Shown here one piece after another: positions 1-7,991 of a stretch of 35,689 nucleotides of DNA. The stretch is from NCBI GenBank assembly GCA_017622135.1, contig JAGARR010000025.1, positions 1-35,689 of the forward strand. Direction: 5' to 3'. Within the stretch, counting starts at the first letter, position 1. Every line of letters begins with the position of its first letter. The DNA comes from Spirochaetaceae bacterium. Lineage in GTDB: Bacteria; Spirochaetota; Spirochaetia; Treponematales; Treponemataceae. The notes beneath the pieces were generated by a model. It saw only the letters and a list, made by a program, of their open reading frames with translations, ran no database searches and had not been told where the DNA came from. The position numbers and the translations under genes are program-made.

Positions 1-2
1 AC

Positions 3-458
3 AATGGCAAGAAATATGCGATGGTCGCAATCGATGTGGTGGCCAAACAGGCTGTCATCCATGTCTCGAACACCTGCACGAGTGCGAGCGGGAAAATCGC
101 ATACCAGAAGGCCGTGGCACGATTCGGAAGGGATGCCGTTTATGTAAACGACAACGGAGGCGAGAACCAGGGGAAGGCCGAGCTGTGGCTGAGAAGCGAG
201 AATATAACCCAGCTGTGGACAAGGCCAAGGACACCGAAGGACAAGCCGTGCGTGGAGCGAATGATTGGGACCCTGCAGACGGAGTGCCTTGATTATCTGA
301 TAGGACCCATGAGTGTCAGCGAGCTTCAGGCAGAAATCGACTCCTGGCTCAAAAAATACCACTCATACCGCCCTCATGAATCTCTCGGTTTCTTGACACC
401 ACATGAATTCTTGAATAACTTTATGTCACATTCTTCCACGGCTGTCTCTCTGTCCTAA
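3..458 (+). CDS. IS transposase, integrase-core, 5' truncated by window edge
   Basis: This is the C-terminal part of a DDE (rve-type) transposase. The reading frame is open to the left edge, beginning NGKKYAMVAIDVV, so the ATG at 21 is not the real start. The three acidic residues are visible: D in AIDVV, D in VNDNGGE and E in CVERMIGTLQTECL, followed by the usual YHSYRPHESLG tail. Family-level knowledge: this core cuts and joins element ends. No terminal inverted repeat could be verified because the left end lies outside the window. It sits 128 nt upstream of pgi. It could belong to the IS3 or IS481 group; I cannot separate them from this fragment. Confidence 0.85.
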   Translation, partial: NGKKYAMVAIDVVAKQAVIHVSNTCTSASGKIAYQKAVARFGRDAVYVNDNGGENQGKAELWLRSENITQLWTRPRTPKDKPCVERMIGTLQTECLDYLIGPMSVSELQAEIDSWLKKYHSYRPHESLGFLTPHEFLNNFMSHSSTAVSLS

Positions 459-586
459 AGGTATTTGGAACGGACACGCCCCTGTCATAAAACAAGTTTT
501 TATGCTATATTTCTCCTTAGCAGACCATTTACCTAGTGCCTGCACCGGCAGCCACCGGCTGCCCATCAATTTTCTCGAGGTACCCT

Positions 587-2170
587 ATGATTACTTGGCA
601 AAATCTAGACAGGCTGGAATCCTTCAAGAAGCTCCAGTCATTGAAAAACCTTGTCTCCATAAAGGAAGAGCTTTCCTCCCCCACGGCTGCTGAGCGGGTG
701 ACCCGCTACTCCGCTCCCATGGCGGCAGGACTGACCTACAACTACAGCGCCAAGGAGGTGAGCCCCCAGATTCTGGCCATTTTGCAGGAGCTGGCGGACG
801 AGGCCCAGCTTACCCAGAAATTCCAGGAATTGTACAACGGGGCCACCATCAACACCGGAGAGAACCGCAAGGTGCTGCACCATCTTTTGCGGGGACAGTT
901 GGGCGACACGGTGCTCCATGAGGGTAAGGATGAGGGCGCATTCTACCGGCAGCAGCTGGATGCCATCAAGGACTTTGTCCAGAAGGTTCACTCAGGTGAA
1001 ATTACCAATGCCGCCGGAGAAAAATTCACCACGGTGGCACAAATCGGCATCGGCGGCTCCGACCTGGGGCCCAGAGCCATGTACCTGGCGCTGGAGCAGT
1101 GGGCACGAACGCAGGGCTGCCTCAAGATGAAGGCCGCCTTCATCTCCAACGTTGACCCCGACGATGGCGCCGCAGTGGTGGCCAGCCTTGACCTTCCCCA
1201 TACCCTGTTCATTCTGGTGTCCAAGAGCGGCACCACCCAGGAAACCCTGGCCAACGAGCTGTTCGTCAAGGACTTCCTCCAGAAGGCGGGACTGGATCCT
1301 GCCCGGCACATGGTGGCCGTCACCTCCGAGACCAGCCCCTTGGCCAACAACCCCGCCTACCTAGCCTCCTTCTACATCGATGACTTCATCGGCGGCCGCT
1401 ACTCCTCCACCTCGGCGGTGGGCGGCGCAGTCCTGTCATTGGCCTTTGGCTACGAGGTCTTCGCCGAATTCCTGAAGGGGGCCCACGATGCAGACATCAC
1501 CGCCTGCGCCACCGACATCACCCAGAACCCCGCCCTGCTGGATGCCCTCATAGGTGTCTATGAGCGGAATGTCCAGGGCTATCCTGCCACCGCAATCCTG
1601 CCCTACAGCCAGGCCCTCAGCCGCTTCCCCGCCCACCTCCAGCAGGCGGACATGGAGTCCAACGGCAAGCAGGTGAACCGTGACGGCCAGAAGGTGGACT
1701 ATGCCACCGGGCCTGTCATCTTCGGGGAGCCGGGCACCAACGGCCAGCACTCCTTCTACCAGCTTTTGCATCAGGGCACCGACATCATTCCCCTCCAGTT
1801 CATCGGATTTAGGGAGAACCAAACTGGCTGCGACGTGATTGTGGATGGCTCCACCAGCCAGAAGAAGCTCTGCGCCAACCTAGCCGCCCAAATCATGGCC
1901 TTTGCCTGCGGAAAGGATGACCAGAACCCCAACAAGTACTTCCCCGGCGGCCGCCCCTGCAGCCTCATCCATGGAGACAAGCTGACTCCAGAGGCACTGG
2001 GAGCGCTGCTGGCCCACTTCGAGAACAAGATCATGTTCCAGGGCTTCCTGTGGAACCTCAACAGCTTCGACCAAGAGGGTGTGCAGCTGGGCAAAATTCT
2101 CACCAAGCAGGTGCTGGCGGGAAAGACCGACGGGGCATTGCAGGCCCTGGCAGGTATTCTTGGCGTCTGA
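587..2170 (+). CDS. pgi: Glucose-6-phosphate isomerase
   Basis: Cytoplasmic enzyme that interconverts glucose-6-phosphate and fructose-6-phosphate in glycolysis and gluconeogenesis. The 527-residue product has the family motifs in order: IGIGGSDLGPRAM near residue 153, VSKSGTTQET near 214, the GGRYSSTSAVG sugar-phosphate segment, QADMESNGK near 353 (catalytic Glu) and GEPGTNGQHS near 381 (catalytic His). The start at 587 is preferred over an in-frame upstream codon at 536 because GAGG lies 6 nt before it and because ITWQNLD suits the start of the protein. The M28-type peptidase gene follows 17 nt downstream on the same strand, so the two are probably co-transcribed. A TATATT at about 506 could be the -10, but no good -35 is seen. 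Confidence 0.97.
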   Translation: MITWQNLDRLESFKKLQSLKNLVSIKEELSSPTAAERVTRYSAPMAAGLTYNYSAKEVSPQILAILQELADEAQLTQKFQELYNGATINTGENRKVLHHLLRGQLGDTVLHEGKDEGAFYRQQLDAIKDFVQKVHSGEITNAAGEKFTTVAQIGIGGSDLGPRAMYLALEQWARTQGCLKMKAAFISNVDPDDGAAVVASLDLPHTLFILVSKSGTTQETLANELFVKDFLQKAGLDPARHMVAVTSETSPLANNPAYLASFYIDDFIGGRYSSTSAVGGAVLSLAFGYEVFAEFLKGAHDADITACATDITQNPALLDALIGVYERNVQGYPATAILPYSQALSRFPAHLQQADMESNGKQVNRDGQKVDYATGPVIFGEPGTNGQHSFYQLLHQGTDIIPLQFIGFRENQTGCDVIVDGSTSQKKLCANLAAQIMAFACGKDDQNPNKYFPGGRPCSLIHGDKLTPEALGALLAHFENKIMFQGFLWNLNSFDQEGVQLGKILTKQVLAGKTDGALQALAGILGV

Positions 2171-2187
2171 TTTCGAGGTGCATCATT

Positions 2188-3090
2188 ATGAGGAATGACG
2201 GGGATTTCCAGCGGTTCATCCATCCGGATTGTGACAGAAAACAATTTATACTCGATATGCTGGCTGACTTCGGAGTCCCTGCCGTTCCCCTGTCCTTGGA
2301 GGGAGCCCACCACATTCTGGTGAAGTTTCCTCCAGCAGCCTACAACCCCCAGTTCAAGATGAAGACGGTGCTGGCCCACTATGACCGGGTGGACACCAGC
2401 CCCGGTGCCAACGACAACAGCGCCGCCGTCTTCCAGGTCATGTACTGGGCTAGGAGGCTCCTGCGGTTTCCCGGAGCCCACAATGTGCAAATCATCTTTT
2501 CCGACGGGGAGGAAATGGGTGGTAGCGAGGGTGTCTCGGAGCAGGGAGCCTTCGGCATCGCCACCAAATTCAGGAGCCTGGGGCTCACCCAACAGGATGT
2601 ATATGCCTTCGACTGCTGCGGCAGGGGGGACTTTGTGGTGCTCTCCCAGGCAGGGAAGGGAAAGGGAAGCCCCGCCTTCCAGCGCCAGTTCAACAGCCTG
2701 GTGGAGCGGACAGAAGACCTCATCAAGTCGGTGGCGGGACGGAAGTGGGCATCCCTGCCCGTTCCCTACAGCGACAATGCCGGCTTCCTTGCCTGCGGCA
2801 TTCCCGCCGTGGCCGTCACCCTCCTGCCCGCACAGGAGGTGGCCTCCTACCTGCGGGAGCTCAAGCAGAACCCCGGCCTTGCCGCCGCCGTCGTGAAGAG
2901 CACCCAGAGCCAGGAGGCTGGAGCCAGACGGGTAAAGCCGCTGGAGCCCTACCAGGTGCAGGAGAAGCTACCCATGACCTGGCGACTCCTCCACACTGAA
3001 TACGACAACCTTGCCAGCCTCACCCCCGAATCATTCCCCCTGATGGAGTCCCTGCTGGATGCCTTGGCACGGGCAAGAACCCCCGCCTAA
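2188..3090 (+). CDS. M28-family zinc aminopeptidase-like protein
   Basis: Likely a zinc-dependent exopeptidase of the M28 family. The 300-residue protein shows the metal-ligand pattern: AHYDRVDTSPGANDNSA near residue 61 (His and bridging Asp), SDGEEMGGSEG near 104 (catalytic and ligand Glu), DCCGRGD near 140 (Asp) and LHTEYDN near 268 (His). No signal peptide is visible, so it is probably cytoplasmic. The start at 2188 is chosen because GAGGTG lies 7 nt upstream; a longer in-frame reading back to 2050 would overlap the end of pgi without a ribosome-binding site. Its substrate is not evident. Confidence 0.85.
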   Translation: MRNDGDFQRFIHPDCDRKQFILDMLADFGVPAVPLSLEGAHHILVKFPPAAYNPQFKMKTVLAHYDRVDTSPGANDNSAAVFQVMYWARRLLRFPGAHNVQIIFSDGEEMGGSEGVSEQGAFGIATKFRSLGLTQQDVYAFDCCGRGDFVVLSQAGKGKGSPAFQRQFNSLVERTEDLIKSVAGRKWASLPVPYSDNAGFLACGIPAVAVTLLPAQEVASYLRELKQNPGLAAAVVKSTQSQEAGARRVKPLEPYQVQEKLPMTWRLLHTEYDNLASLTPESFPLMESLLDALARARTPA

Positions 3091-3112
3091 GCCACCGGGC
3101 TACCCCACACCA

Positions 3113-3475
3113 TTATCTCAAGCATCTAATTATTTTTTGAAAATTATCTGAATTGTAATAATCAATAAAGCCGTCAAAAATTTTCTTGGTTTTCTCGTAT
3201 GAGAGCAGGCCTGATTTCAGCAAGTCATCATAATCGCTCTCAACCTTTAATGTACCGAAGAAATGCTCCATACAGACATTGTCCCAGCAGTTTCCCTTCC
3301 GACTCATGCTTTGAATGACGCAAGTCTCTTTGAGCCGCTACCGCCATTTCTTCGACGTATACAGCGTCCCCTGGTCGGAATGGAGGCTGGCTCCCTCCAG
3401 ATTTCCAAGCGAGAGCAATTTGTCCAGTGTCTTTTCCGCAAGGGCCCCGTCATTGTGCGCCGAGACTGAGTGGCA
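3113..3475 (-). pseudogene. IS3-family transposase remnant (OrfB-type)
   Basis: A decayed integrase-core fragment. Reading leftward, the same frame gives SAHNDGALAEKTLDKLL, then LHSDQGTLYTSKKWR, an in-frame TAG at 3338-3340, then MSRKGNCWDNVCMEHFFGTL and DYYNSDNFQK. The HSDQG and SRKGNCWDN blocks are hallmarks of IS3-family transposases. The N-terminal half is missing, there is an internal stop, and the end (after DYYNSDNFQK) is truncated. It is not related at the sequence level to the transposase at the left edge. With that element it brackets pgi and the M28 gene. Confidence 0.85.
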
Positions 3476-3659
3476 CTGGAGACGGCTAAGACAATGATAT
3501 CGATGGAATTGCCTGAGGAGCAGATTCAGTTGTGCACAAACCTTCCTTTGGAAACCATTGGGACTTGATTCAACCAGAGGCGTAAACCCGTACAGCCCAT
3601 TCCGGCGGTTTGTCTAGCTTCTGGGCGGGGTTTTTGTGGAAAAATTGCCACAGGGGTTC

Positions 3660-3678
3660 GGAAAACCTACGGTTTTCC
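3660..3678. repeat. Perfect inverted repeat in the intergenic region between the IS remnant and ktrA
   Basis: GGAAAACC and GGTTTTCC are separated by TAC. It lies in a 250-nt stretch (3476-3728) without a credible gene. A second small dyad, GTGG/CCAC around an A-rich loop, lies just to the left near 3638-3653. No T-tract follows in either direction, so I do not call it a terminator of ktrA with confidence; it may be part of a dispersed intergenic repeat. Confidence 0.4.
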
Positions 3679-3728
3679 TAGGGTGAGACTTGTTCGCCCC
3701 TTTGGATTCCGCCAAGAGGCATTCCTCC

Positions 3729-4439
3729 CTATCTATGGTGAAAGAAATTGGAAAACAACTTCTTGTTATGGGAAACAGCCTCAACCTTCTTCTCCACATA
3801 GCTGTGAATCGCTCCATCGGTACCAGCCGCCAGCAAACTCATTCCTTCCTCCACAACAAAGTCAGGACTATCCACAAAGCTAAAGTCGCTTTGGCTCCCC
3901 CTTCTCCAGGCAACAATGTTCAGGCCGTAGTGCTGACGAAAGTTGATGTTTACCAGACTTTTTCCCACCATTTCTGGAAGGACGGAAATCTCCGCCAGGG
4001 CAAACCCCTCTGAGATTTGCATGAAATTGAACAGGACAGAAGACATCAACAGGGGCGCTATCCTTTGGGCAGCATCCAGGTCCGGTAGTATCACGAGGGT
4101 AGCCCCCACCAGCTTCAGGATTTCACCCTGCTCATCAGACTTAGCCTTTACAATGATGCGCCTCACCCCAAGCTTGTGCAAATAATTTGTCACCAGGATT
4201 GAGGATTCCAACTGGCCGCCCAGGTCCACGACCACAGAATCAATATCATCAGGAATCATCTTTTTTAGAGCCTCCTGATTGATGGCGTCAGTGATATAGG
4301 CATCTCGCACCCGCTCCTTGTATTTTTCTACAATCTCCCTGTCACGGTCAATGATGATTATGTCCGCCTCGGAATCAATCAGCTCATCCAAAACCCTACA
4401 ACCAAAATTTCCCAATCCAATGACTGCAATGGAAACCAT
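3729..4439 (-). CDS. ktrA: KtrA/TrkA-type potassium-uptake regulatory subunit
   Basis: Cytoplasmic gating ring protein that binds nucleotides and controls the KtrB channel. The 236-residue product starts with an RCK_N Rossmann fold (VIGLGNFG near residue 6, IIIIDRD about 25 residues later) and ends with an RCK_C domain (LAEISVLPEMVGKSLVNINF onward). Length fits a single-RCK KtrA rather than the doubled TrkA. It follows ktrB with an 11-nt gap on the same strand, and GGAGTTGTT precedes its ATG, so the two form an operon. The last ~25 residues are basic and not conserved-looking. Confidence 0.93.
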   Translation of the reverse strand: MVSIAVIGLGNFGCRVLDELIDSEADIIIIDRDREIVEKYKERVRDAYITDAINQEALKKMIPDDIDSVVVDLGGQLESSILVTNYLHKLGVRRIIVKAKSDEQGEILKLVGATLVILPDLDAAQRIAPLLMSSVLFNFMQISEGFALAEISVLPEMVGKSLVNINFRQHYGLNIVAWRRGSQSDFSFVDSPDFVVEEGMSLLAAGTDGAIHSYVEKKVEAVSHNKKLFSNFFHHR

Positions 4440-4450
4440 AACAACTCCTT

Positions 4451-5833
4451 TTAACCCACCAAAATATTAGCCTCTGGATAGGCTGTGATGGAATCTAGAT
4501 TTTTCTTGTAACTTAAAATCATGGCAGCAACTCCTGTCCTGCCTATGAACATGGTAATGATAATGAGCACCTTCCCTATCCCAGACAATTCCATAGTCAC
4601 ACCACGGGTCAGACCTACGGTACAAAAGGCGGACACAGCCTCAAAAATCAAGTCGCCACCGTCAAAGACACCTGAGTCTATGGCATCTGCCTCTGCAATG
4701 AGCAGGAGTAATACCACTATAAAGACAAACAACAAGCTCCGCATTACAATGACAGAAGCCTTTTCCACGGTTTCTTGGGAAATATCCCGACGCCACAGGC
4801 TTAAATTACCCTTATCCTGGCTACTGCGAAAGGCAACACACAAAAGTACAAAAACGGTAGTTGTCTTTACACCACCGGCAATAGAACCAGGACTTCCGCC
4901 AATAAACATATACACAACACTTATCAGCTCGCTAACGACAGAAAACTCTCTCTGGGCTACAGTTTCAAAACCAGCTGTTCGCAAGGTCACGGACTGGAAC
5001 AGGGCGTTCATTATCCTTTCACCCCAGGAAAGCCCTGCAAGGGAAGACTTTGCCTCCGCAGCAAAGAAAACCACAGCTCCTGATACAATCAGAAAGGCAG
5101 TAGCCAGGAGGACAATGCGAGTATGGAGGGTAAGCAGCACTCTGCTTCGTTTTCCACGGGAGGTTTTGTAAGACAACCAGTCCAAAAGATTAGTAAACAC
5201 GGTAAAGCCTAGTCCACCGCACACAATCAACACCAGTATAACAGCAATAAACAGAGGCTCATGGACAAAGCCCTGCAAATTATTGCTGTAGGGGGCAAAT
5301 CCTGCGTTACAGAAGGCGGAAACTGCAAGAAACATTCCGTAGAACAGATTCATGCCGAGGCTCGCCACTCCCTCCCCGGTGGCAGTCCACCGATGCTGCA
5401 GCAAAAAGGCAAGGACAAAGCCACCAATTAGTTCAAACACAAGGGTATAGCCTACAATACGCCGAACAATGAGCCTTGGATTTACCTCCACCTCATCAAT
5501 AAAAAAATCCTTTACAATCCGACGATTTACCAGGGACATTTTTTTGGATGGCAGGGCGGCATAAAGAACCAAAAAGCTGACAAAGCCCAGTCCCCCAGCC
5601 TCAATCAAAAACAACAAAAGCACAAGGCCCCAGGTAGAATAGACACTCATATCTACAGAGGCTAAACCAGTGACACAGATGGCAGATACAGTTGTAAAAA
5701 GACTGTCGACAAAGGAAACGGGTTCCCCAACATAGAAGACAGGAAGTCGAAACAAGATCACTCCCACCACTGCAAGCCCAATAAAATAAGTCAACAGCCG
5801 CACATTAATGGAAGTCAATTTAAGGAATTTCAT
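4451..5833 (-). CDS. ktrB: KtrB/TrkH-type potassium transporter, membrane subunit
   Basis: Integral membrane K+ (Na+-dependent in known KtrB proteins) transporter. The 460-residue protein carries four pore loops with the selectivity-filter pattern: TVSAICVTGLASVD, AVSAFCNAGFAPYS, SVTLRTAGFETV and AVSAFCTVGLTRGV, between hydrophobic segments. The start at 5833 (MKFLKLTS) is preferred over an in-frame ATG at 5872. There is no clear Shine-Dalgarno sequence next to 5833, but a promoter lies immediately upstream with its -10 only 9 nt away, and the 5872 codon falls in that promoter's -35. ktrA follows and completes the system. Confidence 0.92.
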   Translation of the reverse strand: MKFLKLTSINVRLLTYFIGLAVVGVILFRLPVFYVGEPVSFVDSLFTTVSAICVTGLASVDMSVYSTWGLVLLLFLIEAGGLGFVSFLVLYAALPSKKMSLVNRRIVKDFFIDEVEVNPRLIVRRIVGYTLVFELIGGFVLAFLLQHRWTATGEGVASLGMNLFYGMFLAVSAFCNAGFAPYSNNLQGFVHEPLFIAVILVLIVCGGLGFTVFTNLLDWLSYKTSRGKRSRVLLTLHTRIVLLATAFLIVSGAVVFFAAEAKSSLAGLSWGERIMNALFQSVTLRTAGFETVAQREFSVVSELISVVYMFIGGSPGSIAGGVKTTTVFVLLCVAFRSSQDKGNLSLWRRDISQETVEKASVIVMRSLLFVFIVVLLLLIAEADAIDSGVFDGGDLIFEAVSAFCTVGLTRGVTMELSGIGKVLIIITMFIGRTGVAAMILSYKKNLDSITAYPEANILVG

Positions 5834-5842
5834 CTGAAATTC

Positions 5843-5872
5843 ACTATAGCACCACTCCTTACAGTAATGCAA
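5843..5872 (-). promoter_or_regulatory. Promoter of ktrBA
   Basis: On the minus strand TTGCAT (-35), an 18-nt spacer and TATAGT (-10). The -10 ends 9 nt before the ktrB ATG, so the predicted mRNA has almost no 5' leader. Confidence 0.55.
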
Positions 5873-5932
5873 GTTGGATTCAACAGAAAAATTTTAGGCC
5901 CTAGAAAATTTCAACATATTGTGGGCAAAATC

Positions 5933-7930
5933 CTAGTCCCCGTACTGCTCCTTGATGGCGGCAATCTCGTCCCGGACGGCGGCGGCCTCCTCGAAGGCAA
6001 GGCAGTCGGCGAATTCCTCCATCTGCTTTTCCAGGGCCTTGATGAGCTTTCGCCGCTCCTTGGCCACGAAGAGGTTCACGCTCTTGCGCAGCACGGCAGT
6101 CTCCGTCTCCACCGCCGCCTTCTTCTCCTCGTTCTGACGCACCAAAATGTCCTCTATGGCCTTGGAGACGGTGGCGGGAGTGATGCCGTGCTCCTTGTTG
6201 TACTCCTCCTGCACGGCACGGCGGTGGCGGGTCTCGTCGATGGCCTCCTTCATGGCCTCGCTGACTCGGTCAGCATACATCACCACCATGCCGTTCTCGT
6301 TGCGGGCCGCCCGTCCGATAATCTGAATCAGGCTGGTGGCAGACCGCAGGAAGCCAATCTTGTCCGCATCCAGGATGGCGATAAAGGACACCTCCGGCAG
6401 GTCGATTCCCTCCCGCAGCAGGTTGATTCCGATGAGCACATCGAATTCCCCCGCGCGCAGCCCCTTCAGAATCTCCACCCGCTCGATGGTCTCCACCTCG
6501 GAATGGATGTAGCGCACCTTCAGCCCCAGCCCGTCCAGGTACTCCGTCAAGTCCTCGGCCATCTTCTTGGTGAGGGTCAAAAGGAGGCAGCGCTCCTTGC
6601 GCTCGATGCGGAGCTTCACCTCATTGTAGATGTCGTGCATCTGGCCCTCACTGGGACGCACCTCCACGATGGGGTCCAGCAGGCCCGTGGGACGAATCAG
6701 CTGCTCCACCACCTGGGTACTCCGCTGCACCTCCTGCTGCCGGGGGGTGGCGGTGACATAGATGGTCTGGTTCACCATGGACTCGAATTCGGCGTACTTC
6801 AGGGGCCGGTTGTCCAAGGCGCTGGGCAGGCGGAAGCCAAAGTCGATGAGGTTCTGCTTGCGGGAGCGATCCCCCTCGTACATGCCGCCGATTTGGGAGA
6901 CGGTGACGTGGGCCTCGTCAATCATGCACAGGGAGTCGCTGGGAAAGTAGTGCAGCAGGGTGGCGGGAGGCTGTCCCCGCTCCCGGTTGGCGATAGGGCC
7001 GGAATAGTTCTCGATACCGGGGCAGTAGCCCATCTCGGTTATCATCTCCAGGTCGTAGATGGTGCGGGTTTTCAGCCGCTGGGCCTCCAGCAGCTTGCCC
7101 TCGGCCTCCAGCACCGCCACCCGCTCCTCCAGCTCACCACGGATGCGGTCGGCGGCGCTTTTCAGCATTTCCGGCGGGACGACAAAGTGCTTGGCAGGAT
7201 AGATGGTGGTCTCGTCCAGCTCCTCGATGGTGTCGCCGGTGATGGTGTTGAACCTGCGGATGCGGGAGATCTGGTCCCAGTCCAGCTCGATGCGGTAGGC
7301 CTGGTCGTTCTCCACGTAGGCGGGATACACCTCCATCACGTCCCCCCGGATGCGGAATTTTCCCCGGTCCAGGATGGCGTCGTTGCGCTCGTACTGCAGG
7401 CCGATGAGCTGGCGGGCAAAGGCGGAGGGATCAAGCTCCTGCCCCTTCTCCAGGTGAATCCTCATGTCCTTGTACAGGTCAGGCATTCCCAGTCCGTAGA
7501 TGCAGGACACGGTGGCCACTACAATCACGTCCCGCCGCTCCATGAGGCTGTAGGTGGCGGAAAGCCGCAGCCGGTCAATCTCATCGTTGATGGAGGCATC
7601 CTTTTCTATATAGAGGTCCCGGGCGGGCACGTAGGCCTCCGGCTGGTAGTAGTCGTAGTAGGAGACGAAGTACTCCACGGCGTTGTGGGGGAAGAAGGAC
7701 TTGAACTCCCGGTACAGCTGGGCCGAGAGGGTCTTGTTGTGGCTGATGATGAGGGTGGGCCGCTGCACCGCCTCGATTATCTTGGCCATGGTGAAGGTCT
7801 TGCCGCTGCCAGTAACCCCCTTCAGTGTTTGGTACTTGTCCCCCCGCAAGAAGCCCTCCGCCAGCCGCTCTATGGCCTGGGGCTGGTCCCCGGATGGCTG
7901 GTAGGGCGCCACAACCTGAAACTTACGCAT
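5933..7930 (-). CDS. uvrB: Excinuclease ABC subunit B
   Basis: Helicase-like damage-verification subunit of nucleotide excision repair, acting with UvrA and UvrC. The 665-residue product contains Walker A GVTGSGKTFT near residue 39, the beta-hairpin region YYDYYQPEAYVP, the DEAH-like MIDEAHVT motif, helicase motifs such as LREGIDLPEV and QIIGRAARN, and a C-terminal UVR motif (ALEKQMEEFADCLAFEEAAA) that contacts UvrC. The start at 7930 has a strong AGGAGG 6 nt upstream; a longer in-frame reading to 8005 would run through the promoter. The helicase-like gene upstream ends 61 nt before it. Confidence 0.98.
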   Translation of the reverse strand: MRKFQVVAPYQPSGDQPQAIERLAEGFLRGDKYQTLKGVTGSGKTFTMAKIIEAVQRPTLIISHNKTLSAQLYREFKSFFPHNAVEYFVSYYDYYQPEAYVPARDLYIEKDASINDEIDRLRLSATYSLMERRDVIVVATVSCIYGLGMPDLYKDMRIHLEKGQELDPSAFARQLIGLQYERNDAILDRGKFRIRGDVMEVYPAYVENDQAYRIELDWDQISRIRRFNTITGDTIEELDETTIYPAKHFVVPPEMLKSAADRIRGELEERVAVLEAEGKLLEAQRLKTRTIYDLEMITEMGYCPGIENYSGPIANRERGQPPATLLHYFPSDSLCMIDEAHVTVSQIGGMYEGDRSRKQNLIDFGFRLPSALDNRPLKYAEFESMVNQTIYVTATPRQQEVQRSTQVVEQLIRPTGLLDPIVEVRPSEGQMHDIYNEVKLRIERKERCLLLTLTKKMAEDLTEYLDGLGLKVRYIHSEVETIERVEILKGLRAGEFDVLIGINLLREGIDLPEVSFIAILDADKIGFLRSATSLIQIIGRAARNENGMVVMYADRVSEAMKEAIDETRHRRAVQEEYNKEHGITPATVSKAIEDILVRQNEEKKAAVETETAVLRKSVNLFVAKERRKLIKALEKQMEEFADCLAFEEAAAVRDEIAAIKEQYGD

Positions 7931-7948
7931 GATTGCCTCCTGCCACCA

Positions 7949-7977
7949 AGGATACCACAGCGGGCGGGAGTTTGCAA
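7949..7977 (-). promoter_or_regulatory. Promoter of uvrB
   Basis: TTGCAA, 17-nt spacer and TATCCT with an extended -10 (TGTGGTATCCT) on the minus strand. The start codon with its AGGAGG follows 18 nt after the -10. I see no LexA-type operator. Confidence 0.6.
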
Positions 7978-7991
7978 CGTGGGGAAACTCC

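Noticed and set aside
502..693. 63-codon frame across the pgi start
   Set aside because: It overlaps the pgi start in another frame, has no ribosome-binding site and resembles nothing.
3614..3817. 67-codon minus-strand frame overlapping the ktrA end
   Set aside because: Mostly in another frame of ktrA and through the inverted repeat at 3660; no motif or ribosome-binding site.
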